Assembly (NCBI RefSeq): GCF_016595505.1
Contig: NZ_JAENIL010000008.1
Span: 101,778-165,777 of the forward strand
Direction of reading: 5' to 3'
DNA: 64,000 bases
Origin: Pelagicoccus mobilis
GTDB lineage: Bacteria > Verrucomicrobiota > Verrucomicrobiia > Opitutales > Opitutaceae
Each line of letters starts with the position of its first letter. Positions within the stretch are counted from its first letter, which is position 1. Shown piece by piece: positions 45,215 to 53,730 of the stretch. The notes under the pieces were generated by a model. It ran no database searches. It saw nothing but the letters and a program-made list of their open reading frames with translations, and had not been told where the DNA came from. The translations under genes were made by a program, and so were the position numbers.

Positions 45215-46069
45215 ATGATCAAACGCTTTGCCAGAATCTTCTGCCTGCTCGGTTTGGGCGGATTGCTATTAGCTCCCGTAGGGAATGCGAAGCGGTTCAA
45301 TATTTTGGTAAATGCGACAGCCTCGGACGAATATGTCGAGCGTGCCGAGGCGATGGATTACCAGACCTTTCATTTCATAAAGGGAAAGTTTTGGGGCGGT
45401 TCGACGCGAGATAAGGGGCTGGAGCAGGCGCAGTTCGAGGATCTGGCGGAGTCGCTATCTGTTCATTTGAAGAAACGTAAGATGTACCCAGAGCCGGATC
45501 AAACTCGGGGGGATCTGTTGATCATGATTTCCTGGGGACGCACTTCGTTGGGGCCAAACTACCGGGAGTTGCAAGGGATTACGGGCTCGGGTGACGCGAT
45601 GAGCCAGGGGAGTCCGGAAGGGCCTAGTGAAGGTGGCGAGCTTAGTTCCGCGAGTAGCGAGCAGATGTTGAACGAGGGAGTGGGATCCTTGCGTTCTCGG
45701 AACCGGGTATTGCTAGGTCTGCACGGTGATTTGATCGAGCCCACTATGTTTGGAGGTTCGCCAGATCAGCATCTCTGGGATGCGTTGGATGAAGAGCGCT
45801 ACTTTGTGATCTTGAATGCGTTTGACTATCAGCACCTGAAGGAAAGCAAGGAGCTCAAGCAGCTCTGGTGCGTTCGCTACAATACGCGAGCGATAGGGAT
45901 TGGGTTCGAAAAGGCTTATGCTTCGATGACTGAAGCCGTGGCTGGCGTGATTGGATTGAATTCAAACGACGTCGTGGTGGTGAAGGGCGATACGGAGGGT
46001 AAGGTTTCGCTTGGAGAGCTCGAGGTGATCGAAATGAGCGAAGAGGAACAAAGAATCGTGGGTGAGTAG
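45215..46069 (+). CDS. Secreted hypothetical protein, DUF4136-like
   Basis: A 284-aa exported protein (signal peptide to about 25, ending GNAK). Residues 40-110 (EAMDYQTFHFIKGKF ... LAESLSVHLKKRKMYPEPDQTRGDLLIMISWG) resemble DUF4136, a lipoprotein-like domain of unknown role. A Gly/Ser-rich disordered linker (about 120-150) follows. The C-terminal part has no recognised domain. The stop abuts the epimerase-like gene start. I cannot assign a function. Confidence 0.6.
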   Translation: MIKRFARIFCLLGLGGLLLAPVGNAKRFNILVNATASDEYVERAEAMDYQTFHFIKGKFWGGSTRDKGLEQAQFEDLAESLSVHLKKRKMYPEPDQTRGDLLIMISWGRTSLGPNYRELQGITGSGDAMSQGSPEGPSEGGELSSASSEQMLNEGVGSLRSRNRVLLGLHGDLIEPTMFGGSPDQHLWDALDEERYFVILNAFDYQHLKESKELKQLWCVRYNTRAIGIGFEKAYASMTEAVAGVIGLNSNDVVVVKGDTEGKVSLGELEVIEMSEEEQRIVGE

Positions 46070-46070
46070 C

Positions 46071-47426
46071 ATGAGTGTGCTCCGGCTTGTTCACGTTTTG
46101 ATTCTCCTATCCTCTTTTCTGATCTCGGTTAGCTTAGGCCGTTCGCAGGATGCAGATCGTCTTGTCCTTGAGTTGGAGGCTTCGTTTCAACGGGACATTG
46201 TCGAGGCTTGGTATCCAAAAGTGGTGGATCGCGAGTATGGCGGGTTCTTGACGACGCTTGACGAAAAGTGGCGTGTATCCGGAAATCAGAACAAATTTAT
46301 CGTTACGCAATCCCGGCATGTTTGGGTGTTGGCTCGACTATCGATTTTTTTGGACGACCCCGAATTTACTAGAATGGCGATCGAGGGGGCTCGCTTTTTG
46401 AACGATGCCATGTGGGATCCGGAATTTGGTGGCTACTACGAGCTGGTGGACCGAACGGGCGCTGAAGTGCTCGATCGTCGTAAGTCAGCCTATGGGATGT
46501 CGTTTGCCATTTATGCGTTGTCGAACTTGTATGAGGCAAGCGGTGAGGATGAGGTGCTGGCTCAGGCGAAAAGAGCGTTCAATTGGATGGAAACGTTTAG
46601 CTGGGATTCAGAGTTTGGAGCTTATGTTAACTCGTTGGAAAAGAATGGAGATTGGGCGCTTAGTAGTATCGATGGAATAGATACGAAGTATGTTGGCTTG
46701 AAGGACTATAATTCATCGATCCACATGCTGGAGTGCTTGACGAGTTTGTATCGCGTTTGGCCGGATGAGCGGGTTCGGGAGCGATTAGATGCGATGAGGA
46801 ATATCGTTCGCGATAGGTTTGTCCAAGACAAGGGGTACCTGCATTTCTATTTTACCCGAGACTGGCAGAAGTTGAGTTTGAACGGACGAGATAAGGAGGA
46901 GGTGATTGCTAACTTTTACACGGACCACGTTTCTTGGGGGCATGATGTGGAAACTGCGTTTCTGCTGCTTGAGGCTTCGCATGCTCTTGAGGGTGAAATT
47001 GATCCACGTACGTTGGGAGTCGCGAAGTCGCTTGTGGATCATGCGTTGGAGACGGGGTGGGATGACGACGTCGGATCGCTATTTTACGGTGGTTACTACT
47101 TTGACGAAGGAGGTCCTTGCGCAGTGATTCGCCCGGAAAAGGAATGGTGGGTAGCCGCGGAGGGGATGAACGCCTTTCTTCTGATGGCAGGTCTGTTTCC
47201 AGAGGAGGAAAAGTACCAGAAGGCTTTTGACAGGCAATGGTCCTATATCAAGCGGGCTCTGATAGATCCCGAAAATGGCGGTTGGAGAGGCTACGGTTTG
47301 GATGGTTTGTCGCCACAGATTGACACTCCAAAGGCTCACGTTTGGAAGGCGTCTTACCATGATGCTCGGTCGTATATGAACTGCCTCGAGATGCTGCGAG
47401 GGGAGTTTCCGCTGTTGCAGCATTGA
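46071..47426 (+). CDS. Exported AGE-family epimerase/isomerase-like protein
   Basis: A 451-aa protein with a signal peptide (LRLVHVLILLSSFLISVSLG) and an (alpha/alpha)6 barrel of the N-acylglucosamine 2-epimerase / cellobiose 2-epimerase superfamily. Segments ESRHVWVLA-like (TQSRHVWVLARL), DRRKSAYGMSFAIYALSNLYEAS, SSIHMLECLTSLYRV and DHVSWGHDVETAFLLLEA carry the usual His and Arg active-site residues. Most family members are cytosolic; the export signal is unusual and suggests a periplasmic oligosaccharide as substrate. It ends near the ilvB leader. Confidence 0.8.
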   Translation: MSVLRLVHVLILLSSFLISVSLGRSQDADRLVLELEASFQRDIVEAWYPKVVDREYGGFLTTLDEKWRVSGNQNKFIVTQSRHVWVLARLSIFLDDPEFTRMAIEGARFLNDAMWDPEFGGYYELVDRTGAEVLDRRKSAYGMSFAIYALSNLYEASGEDEVLAQAKRAFNWMETFSWDSEFGAYVNSLEKNGDWALSSIDGIDTKYVGLKDYNSSIHMLECLTSLYRVWPDERVRERLDAMRNIVRDRFVQDKGYLHFYFTRDWQKLSLNGRDKEEVIANFYTDHVSWGHDVETAFLLLEASHALEGEIDPRTLGVAKSLVDHALETGWDDDVGSLFYGGYYFDEGGPCAVIRPEKEWWVAAEGMNAFLLMAGLFPEEEKYQKAFDRQWSYIKRALIDPENGGWRGYGLDGLSPQIDTPKAHVWKASYHDARSYMNCLEMLRGEFPLLQH

Positions 47427-47527
47427 AGTTGCTTGCCCGGAATCGGGCTTGACAGGATCCCCGCTTGGCGACTTCTTCGGCTCAACTTCCTCCGGTTTCG
47501 GCCGATTGGAAGGTCTCAATCACTCTG

Positions 47528-47629
47528 ATGAACGCATCTATCAACAGGACAAACAACCTTCTCAACCTCGTGCTAGTGAACGTGGTCGTAGTGGTCGTGG
47601 TCGGATGGATCGCGTCAGCGAGAGGTTGA
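47528..47629 (+). CDS. ilvB leader peptide, 33 aa (attenuator peptide)
   Basis: A 33-codon reading frame whose codons 11-25 read LLNLVLVNVVVVVVV. In total it has 9 Val, 4 Leu and 2 Ile codons (15 of 33), far above chance. GGAAGG lies upstream at 47508-47513, 14 bases before the ATG, which is long but workable. It ends 21 bases before the terminator stem. The pattern closely resembles the E. coli ivbL leader, which attenuates ilvBN in response to Val and Leu. The peptide itself probably has no function other than to measure charged tRNA supply. It is too short for standard gene finders. Confidence 0.85.
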   Translation: MNASINRTNNLLNLVLVNVVVVVVVGWIASARG

Positions 47630-47650
47630 GTAAGCAACGAGCTTTTTCGA

Positions 47651-47690
47651 AACAACCCCGCCGGCGCAACCCGGCGGGGTTGTTCGTTTT
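47651..47690 (+). terminator. Attenuator terminator upstream of ilvB
   Basis: Perfect 14-bp stem AACAACCCCGCCGG (47651-47664) / CCGGCGGGGTTGTT (47671-47684) with loop CGCAAC, followed by CG and T4. It lies 60 bases before the ilvB start. The same transcript has the leader peptide upstream, so this is the 3:4 hairpin of the attenuator. Confidence 0.92.
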
Positions 47691-47750
47691 AGGACATTTT
47701 CGCCGGAGGCAGTCGGTTTCAAAACTTAAATTAATCCACTGAATCCAGAA

Positions 47751-49439
47751 ATGAACTATACAGGCGCAGAAATCCTAATCAAGTTGCTCGAACGTCAGGG
47801 CACCAAGCGAATCGCAGGCATCCCTGGCGGTGCGAACCTCCCTATGTACGATGCTCTTTCGCGTAGCGAGAGCATCCGTCACATCTTGGCTCGTCACGAA
47901 CAGGGGGCTGGCTTTATTGCCCATGGGCAAGCTCGAGTCACTGGCGAAGCGGCTGTCTTCTTTGCGACTTCAGGTCCAGGAGCGACCAACACGATTACCG
48001 CTTTGGCGGATGCTAAACTGGATTCAACTCCGATCATTTGCATCACGGGGCAAGTTCCCAAGTCGTTGATTGGTACGGATGCCTTTCAGGAGATCGACAC
48101 CTACGGTCTCAGCGTTCCGGTCACGAAGCATAGTTATTTTGTTCAATCGGCGGAAGAGTTGCTGAAAGTCATTCCTGAGGCATTCAAGGTTGCGACTTCG
48201 GGCCGCCCGGGACCGGTTTTGATCGACATTCCGAAGGACGTTCAGATGGAGCGAATCCAAGTTGCAGAGTGGCCTGAGCCCGGGGGCTGCGAGTTGGAGT
48301 CGGAAATTGAGGATGCTTCTATCGAGCAAGCGGCTCGTATGATCGACGAGTCGATTCGTCCTATCATTTATCTTGGAGGTGGAGCGATTCATGGAAACGC
48401 AGGCGAAGCTGTTCTTGAATTGGCTGAGCGTATCCATGCTCCGGTGACCACGACTTTGATGGGCTTGGGCGCGTTCCCAGCAAGCCATGAGCAATTTATT
48501 GGCATGCTTGGGATGCATGCGGCCCGCTACACCAATATGGCTTTGGAGGAGTGTGACCTCTTGATTGCTTTGGGCGCTCGATTTGACGATCGGGCGACTG
48601 GAAAGGTCGCCCAGTTCTGTCCGGATGCGAAAGTCGTCCATATCGATATCGACGAAGCGGAACTGCATAAGATCAAAACGGCTCACGTTGCGATTCAGGC
48701 CGACTTGAATGCTGCGTTGAAAGAGCTGATTCCTGCTACTGAGTCACGTCGCCGCGAAGATTGGATGCGACGCGTTGCTGAGTTGAGAGGCAACTACCCG
48801 TTGGAAATGCCGAATGCGGATTCGGCGACTTCGGCCTATGGGATTATTAGAAAGACCCAGTGTATTTGTCCTGAGGATACCATCGTAACGACAGATGTTG
48901 GTCAGCACCAGATGCGGGCTGCTCAAGCGTTTTCTTTCGACAAGCCTCGTCGTTGGTTAACCTCGGGCGGGCTCGGTACGATGGGGTTTGGGCTTCCGGC
49001 TGCGATTGGAGCGGCGATAGAAGCCCCAAATCAGCAAGTCGTTTGTTTTTCCGGCGACGGCAGTTTGATGATGAACATCCAGGAATTGGCGACAGCTGCG
49101 GAGGAGGGCGTTAATCTGAAGGTCGTTCTCTGCAACAACAACTCGCTTGGTTTGGTTCACCAGCAGCAGACGCTTTTCTATGGGAAGAACATTTTTGCGT
49201 CGAACTACAGCAGTCACATGGACTTCTGCATGATTGCCAGAGGTTTCGGGGTTGAGGCTTACGACTTGGCAAAAACCGAAGAACCTGAGGCTCTCTTGAA
49301 GGAGGCTTTGGAGGCTCCGGGTTGCGCTTTGATCAACGTTCCGATCGATGTTGAGCATCGTGTTTTCCCGATGGTTCCTCCCGGAGGCGCGAATTCCGAG
49401 GCAATCCATGAGCAGGCTGAGAAGGAAGTTGCGATATGA
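47751..49439 (+). CDS. ilvB: Acetolactate synthase large subunit
   Basis: A 562-aa ThDP-dependent enzyme that makes acetolactate or acetohydroxybutyrate for Val, Leu and Ile. The catalytic Glu is in ILARHEQGAGFIAHGQARVTG, the FAD-binding middle domain follows, and the ThDP signature GDGSLMMNIQELATAAEEGVN-LKVVLCNNNSLG (split here) is complete. The length and the sequence FQEIDTYGLSVPVTKH are very close to E. coli IlvB. No small subunit ilvN is adjacent; the next gene is a methyltransferase. Expression is expected to be attenuated by the leader peptide. Confidence 0.95.
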   Translation: MNYTGAEILIKLLERQGTKRIAGIPGGANLPMYDALSRSESIRHILARHEQGAGFIAHGQARVTGEAAVFFATSGPGATNTITALADAKLDSTPIICITGQVPKSLIGTDAFQEIDTYGLSVPVTKHSYFVQSAEELLKVIPEAFKVATSGRPGPVLIDIPKDVQMERIQVAEWPEPGGCELESEIEDASIEQAARMIDESIRPIIYLGGGAIHGNAGEAVLELAERIHAPVTTTLMGLGAFPASHEQFIGMLGMHAARYTNMALEECDLLIALGARFDDRATGKVAQFCPDAKVVHIDIDEAELHKIKTAHVAIQADLNAALKELIPATESRRREDWMRRVAELRGNYPLEMPNADSATSAYGIIRKTQCICPEDTIVTTDVGQHQMRAAQAFSFDKPRRWLTSGGLGTMGFGLPAAIGAAIEAPNQQVVCFSGDGSLMMNIQELATAAEEGVNLKVVLCNNNSLGLVHQQQTLFYGKNIFASNYSSHMDFCMIARGFGVEAYDLAKTEEPEALLKEALEAPGCALINVPIDVEHRVFPMVPPGGANSEAIHEQAEKEVAI

Positions 49440-49449
49440 GGTGGCCAAA

Positions 49450-50151
49450 ATGAGCGCTTACGCAGAATGGCGGTACGACGAGTACCGTCAGGTTGGAAAA
49501 GACTACGGCCAGCCCGAAGAAGCGGAGGCTTACGATAAGTCGCACGCCCAGTTTCGGGATGTGGACGCGGAGAATCGGCAGTTGCTCGAATTGCTGGAGC
49601 TATCGAGTTCAGCCCGAATCGCGGACTTTGGCTGTGGCACGGGTGCGTTTGCAGTTAGAGCGGCGGATCAGTGTGAGTCGGTTGTGGCGGTCGATGTTTC
49701 AGAGGCGATGTTGAGGCAAGCTCGAGAACGGTCTGAGGCTGCGGGAACTTCTAATATCGAATTCCAGCGAAGTGGCTATCTAGATTTCGCAGCCGACGAG
49801 GAAAGCCTCGATGCTGCGACTAGTAGCTTTTCGCTCCACCATTTGCCGGATTTCTGGAAATCGCAGGCATTGGTTCGGATCAATCGAGCTCTGAAACCAG
49901 GCGGATTGTTTTTTCTCCGAGATGTCGTTTATCGTGATTCTGGGGAGATTTCCTTGGTGAACGGATTCGTAGAGAAGCAGGCCGAGCTAGGTGGCGAATT
50001 TCTTCGCGAAGATGCGCTCGGGCACTTTCGGGAGGAGTTTTCGACCTATGACTGGATTATGAAAGGCTTGCTGGAAAAAGGCGGTTTCGAGGTCGAGTCA
50101 CAGAATTGGGAACACCCGGTGGTGGCGACTTACCTGTGCCGTAGACTTTAA
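49450..50151 (+). CDS. Class I SAM-dependent methyltransferase
   Basis: A 233-aa enzyme. SAM-binding motif I is IADFGCGTGAFAVRA, motif II is VVAVDVSEAMLRQA, and motif III lies near LDAATSSFSLHHLPD. The substrate is unknown. It begins 10 bases after the ilvB stop, so both share the attenuated transcript. An ilvN gene would be expected here, so either it lies elsewhere or this synthase works without it. The ATG at 49450 follows a weak GGTGGCC. Confidence 0.88.
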   Translation: MSAYAEWRYDEYRQVGKDYGQPEEAEAYDKSHAQFRDVDAENRQLLELLELSSSARIADFGCGTGAFAVRAADQCESVVAVDVSEAMLRQARERSEAAGTSNIEFQRSGYLDFAADEESLDAATSSFSLHHLPDFWKSQALVRINRALKPGGLFFLRDVVYRDSGEISLVNGFVEKQAELGGEFLREDALGHFREEFSTYDWIMKGLLEKGGFEVESQNWEHPVVATYLCRRL

Positions 50152-50222
50152 GGCAGTTTCGCCGCATGGAGGAGGGGGGCGATCTGTTGCCATCATTAGG
50201 CTAAAACTCCACGATGCAAAAA

Positions 50223-50253
50223 GCCCGCTTCCAGTTGTGGAAGCGGGCTTTGT
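50223..50253. terminator. Bidirectional terminator
   Basis: 10-bp stem GCCCGCTTCC (50223-50232) / GGAAGCGGGC (50239-50248). The plus side has TTTGTTGT; the minus side has T5 (complement of A's at 50218-50222). It separates the ilvB unit from the convergent cyclophilin gene. Confidence 0.92.
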
Positions 50254-50276
50254 TGTAAAAAAAATCGAGAAGAGGA

Positions 50277-50753
<477 letters not shown>

Positions 50754-50920
50754 TAAAGGTACGAATTGCGCACGTTTGGGGATCCGCAAGCAGAAAAGAG
50801 CAATTCACCCTCCGGAGGTGGTCGTACAAATCCACGGCTTTATCTGGAAGGAGCTCCCTCGGAAATCGGAGTTATTTCTCGGTTGTATTTCCTGTTTCGA
50901 GCTCTATTCGTTGGCCGCTT

Positions 50921-52399
50921 ATGGGCAAAAACTGGCTAGAAGGAGTAGAAGAGGAGTACGACGTGGTCGTAATCGGCAGCGGTCTGGGAGGGCTGACAAG
51001 CGCCAATATCCTCGCTAAGTGCGGGCACAAGGTCCTGTTGCTCGAGCACCACTACCAGTTTGGCGGACTTGCGACTTGGTTTAAGCGCCCAGGAAAGCAT
51101 ATCTTTGACATCTCCTTGCACGGTTTTCCGCACGGGATGGTGAAGTCTTGCCGCAAGTACTGGACCAAGGAGATTGCTGATTCGATCGTCCAGTTGAAGG
51201 ACGTTCGCTTTATCAATCCGCAGTTCGATGTTTGGACAACTTTTGACCGCAAAGATTTCACGCGAATCCTAGTGGAGGAGTTCAAGCTGGAACTGGAGCA
51301 GGTGGAAGGTTTCTACGATCACCTACGTCAGATGAATTTCTACGATGATGACCAGCGTACCACGCGTGAGCTGTTCGAAGAGTTCTTTCCGGGGCGGAAG
51401 GATGTGCATCGCCTCCTCCTCGAACCAATCGCGTACGCGAACGGATCTACGCTAGACGAACCTGCGATCACCTACGGTATCGTTTTTTCGAATTTCATGA
51501 GCAAAGGTGTCTTCACTTTCCAAGGCGGTACGGACGTGCTGATTGGAAAAATGGTGGAGGAACTCGAGCGAAATGGGGCGACGCTTCGGAAGAATGTATT
51601 GGTCAAGGAAATACAGACCGAAGAGATTGATGGCCAGCAGCAGGTGACTGGAGTCGTGATCGAAGGGCGTACACGTGACTCGGAGCCGAACAATATTTTA
51701 TCGGTTCGTTGTAAGGCAGTGGTTTCAAACGCGAATGTAGTCACTACCGTCAAAAAGATGGTAGGAGAGGAGAAGTTTTCGAGGGAATACATCGACGAGC
51801 TTGATGCGGTGCGTATCAACAGCAGCTCTTGCCAAGTGTACATGGGGATTCGGGAAGGGGAGACCATTCCTAATATCGGGGATTTGGTTTTCACCTCGGA
51901 CGCTGAGATCTTCAGCAGCGAAGAGTTGGTCGATCTACACACTACCAGCCGGACGTTTTCGGTGTACTATCCTGAAACGCGTCCCGGTTCGGACCGCTAC
52001 ACGATTGTCGCCTCTTTGAACGCTAAGTATGTCGATTGGGATAAGCTCAGCGAAGAGGAGTACGAAAAGCACAAGGAGCGTTTGATTGAAGAGTCGCTGG
52101 TGTCGCTCGAGAAGTACATCCCAGACGTGCGTTCTAAGATCGATCATTTGGAGGCGGCGACGCCTCGTACCATTAATTACTACACACGCCATCCGCAGGG
52201 GACTTCTTTTGGAACAAAGTTCGAAGGGCTCAAGTGCTCCATGGAACTTCCTGAGCAGATTGGTGGACTCTATCATGCGGGGTCTGTTGGGATCATCATG
52301 TCAGGTTGGCTTGGCGCGATGAACTACGGCGTGATCACTTCCAATAAGGTGGATAAGAGGATCGTGGCGATGAAGGCCGCTTCGGATTCTGTATCCTAA
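50921..52399 (+). CDS. FAD-dependent phytoene-desaturase/retinol-saturase-like oxidoreductase
   Basis: A 492-aa flavoprotein. The N-terminal dinucleotide motif is [28 protein letters not shown]. The mid region and the C-terminal [22 protein letters not shown] segment match the CrtI/RetSat group, which adds or removes C=C bonds in isoprenoids or other lipids. No carotenoid gene is nearby; the gene opens a run with FabZ-, FabI-, OleA- and OleB-like genes, so a fatty-acyl or hydrocarbon substrate is more likely. I chose the ATG at 50921 because upstream codons run through the divergent cyclophilin promoter. Confidence 0.85.
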   Translation: MGKNWLEGVEEEYDVVVIGSGLGGLTSANILAKCGHKVLLLEHHYQFGGLATWFKRPGKHIFDISLHGFPHGMVKSCRKYWTKEIADSIVQLKDVRFINPQFDVWTTFDRKDFTRILVEEFKLELEQVEGFYDHLRQMNFYDDDQRTTRELFEEFFPGRKDVHRLLLEPIAYANGSTLDEPAITYGIVFSNFMSKGVFTFQGGTDVLIGKMVEELERNGATLRKNVLVKEIQTEEIDGQQQVTGVVIEGRTRDSEPNNILSVRCKAVVSNANVVTTVKKMVGEEKFSREYIDELDAVRINSSSCQVYMGIREGETIPNIGDLVFTSDAEIFSSEELVDLHTTSRTFSVYYPETRPGSDRYTIVASLNAKYVDWDKLSEEEYEKHKERLIEESLVSLEKYIPDVRSKIDHLEAATPRTINYYTRHPQGTSFGTKFEGLKCSMELPEQIGGLYHAGSVGIIMSGWLGAMNYGVITSNKVDKRIVAMKAASDSVS

Positions 52400-52421
52400 A
52401 CTCAAGCACAAATATCGTTTC

Positions 52422-52865
52422 ATGGCTACAGAAGAAGTCCTCAACGCAATTCCCCACCGTCCTCCATTTCTCTTTGTTGATGAAGTGGTAGAGCAAACTG
52501 AAGATTCGCTCACCGCACGTCGCCATATTCCGGAGACTGAAGCCTTCTTCGAGGGGCACTACCCGAACAACCCGATCATGCCAGGCGTACTAATCTCGGA
52601 AGCGGTTTTCCAGACAGGCGCTATTTACATGAGCCGCTTGTTTGCGGACCTCTTGGAGGAGAACCCAAACATGGTTCCGGTGCTTTCGAAGATCGAGAAC
52701 GCTCGTTTCCGTGGCATCGTTCGTCCTGGGGATACGCTTTTGATTACGGCTAAGTTCAAGGAAAAGGTCAGCAACTTTGCGTTTATGGATGGTAGCGTGA
52801 AGACAGAGGATGGCCGTAAGGTAATGAGCGTTTCCTTCTGTGTCGCGCTTGCTGCAGCAGAGTAG
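52422..52865 (+). CDS. FabZ-like beta-hydroxyacyl-ACP dehydratase
   Basis: A 147-aa hot-dog-fold protein. The catalytic segment is [26 protein letters not shown] (His in GHYP, Glu in SEA), with the N-terminal [11 protein letters not shown] typical of FabZ. It dehydrates 3-hydroxyacyl-ACP to enoyl-ACP. It lies 22 bases after the flavoprotein gene and 4 bases before the FabI-like gene. Its place in a secondary lipid cluster suggests a copy distinct from the housekeeping dehydratase. Confidence 0.88.
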   Translation: MATEEVLNAIPHRPPFLFVDEVVEQTEDSLTARRHIPETEAFFEGHYPNNPIMPGVLISEAVFQTGAIYMSRLFADLLEENPNMVPVLSKIENARFRGIVRPGDTLLITAKFKEKVSNFAFMDGSVKTEDGRKVMSVSFCVALAAAE

Positions 52866-52869
52866 AGCA

Positions 52870-53685
52870 ATGGGATTTCTAAACCTCGCAGGCAAAAACG
52901 TGCTCGTGATGGGCGTGGCGAATCGCAAGAGCGTCGCCTGGTTCATCGCCAAAACTTTGGAGGAGGAGGGTGCGAACGTCATTTATAGCGTACGCTCGGA
53001 GGCTCGCAAGGAGACGACTGCAAAGCTCCTCAAAGACAAGCCAGTCTACGTTTGCGACGTAGAGAACAAGGAGGAGATCGCCAAGCTGGCCGATGAGGTC
53101 GGTCGCGACTTTGGTACCTTGCATGGTATCGTGCATTCGATCGCTTTCGCGAACTACAGCGAAGGCTTTAAGCCTTTTCATGAGACGAAGCGCGATGACT
53201 TTTTGCAGGCGACTGCGATTTCCGCCTTTTCTGTCGTCGAGGTTTCGAATGCGTTTAAGCCCTATTTGGACAATCATGCGTCAGTCGTGGCTATTAGCAT
53301 TTCGTCGCTGACAATAACGGCTGAAAATTATGGATACATGTCGCCAGTTAAGGCGGCTTTGGATTCTGCGATTCGCTATTTAGCAAAGTCGTTCAGCAAG
53401 GATACGCAGGTGCGTTTCAATACGGTGAATCCGGGCACGCTCAAAACGAGCGCGTCGGCAGGTATTCCGGGTTATTTGGAAAGCTACCTCTTCAGCGAGA
53501 AGCTTACGTTCCGTAAAGAAGCCCTGACGACGCAGGAAGTCGCTAATGCTGCGGTATTCCTATTGAGTGAGCGCTCAAGTGGCATGAATGGCACGGGCAT
53601 GACCTTAGACGCGGGTATGGGTATCAATTATTTTGATGCGGAGGTCATTAAGCTGGCGATGCGTCCGGAGGAAAAGGAGTCGTGA
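52870..53685 (+). CDS. FabI-like enoyl-ACP reductase
   Basis: A 271-aa SDR-superfamily reductase. Cofactor motif: [16 protein letters not shown] (the FabI type, not TGxxxGxG). The catalytic Tyr154-x6-Lys161 pair (YGYMSPVK) is present, but the outer tyrosine seen in E. coli FabI (Tyr146) is replaced by Ile144. C-terminal segments [11 protein letters not shown] and [19 protein letters not shown] fit the family. The ATG at 52870 is 4 bases after the dehydratase stop. The gap to oleA carries a repeat (53701-53729). Confidence 0.85.
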   Translation: MGFLNLAGKNVLVMGVANRKSVAWFIAKTLEEEGANVIYSVRSEARKETTAKLLKDKPVYVCDVENKEEIAKLADEVGRDFGTLHGIVHSIAFANYSEGFKPFHETKRDDFLQATAISAFSVVEVSNAFKPYLDNHASVVAISISSLTITAENYGYMSPVKAALDSAIRYLAKSFSKDTQVRFNTVNPGTLKTSASAGIPGYLESYLFSEKLTFRKEALTTQEVANAAVFLLSERSSGMNGTGMTLDAGMGINYFDAEVIKLAMRPEEKES

Positions 53686-53700
53686 AAGGCGACTCGATGA

Positions 53701-53729
53701 GCTACGCGGGCTAAAGCGCCGCGCTACGA
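53701..53729. repeat. Interspersed palindromic repeat, family B copy 1
   Basis: A 29-base GC-rich element (CTACGCGGGCTAAAG... ) with CGCGG (53705-53709) / CCGCG (53719-53723) arms. The reverse complement of 53705-53729 matches 63935-63959 at 24 of 25 positions. It ends 2 bases before the oleA start codon, so it forms the 5' leader of that gene in the operon. Confidence 0.7.
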
Positions 53730-53730
53730 A

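Larger units (their letters stand above)
47427..47750 (+). promoter_or_regulatory. ilvB leader region with transcription attenuator
   Basis: 324 bases that hold a complete attenuator. A short GCCCG/CGGGC hairpin (47435-47448) follows the epimerase-like gene. TTGACA (47449-47454) is a possible -35, though the -10 is poor. The leader peptide gene spans 47528-47629. Segment 1 (CTCAACCTC, 47561-47569) pairs perfectly with segment 2 (GAGGTTGAG, 47622-47630). Segment 2 can instead pair (GGTTG/CAACC) with segment 3 (47653-47657). Segments 3 and 4 form the terminator. Ribosome stalling at the Val run would cover segment 1 and release segment 2. Confidence 0.85.

Noticed and set aside
47449..47500. 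Full sigma-70 promoter for the ilvB leader
   Set aside because: A good TTGACA is present but no -10-like hexamer lies at the right spacing, so I mention only the -35 candidate.
47449..47742. 97-codon plus-strand frame across the ilvB leader
   Set aside because: It runs through the attenuator stem and T tract, has an Arg/Gln/Ser-rich composition, and conflicts with the 33-codon leader peptide that has far better support.
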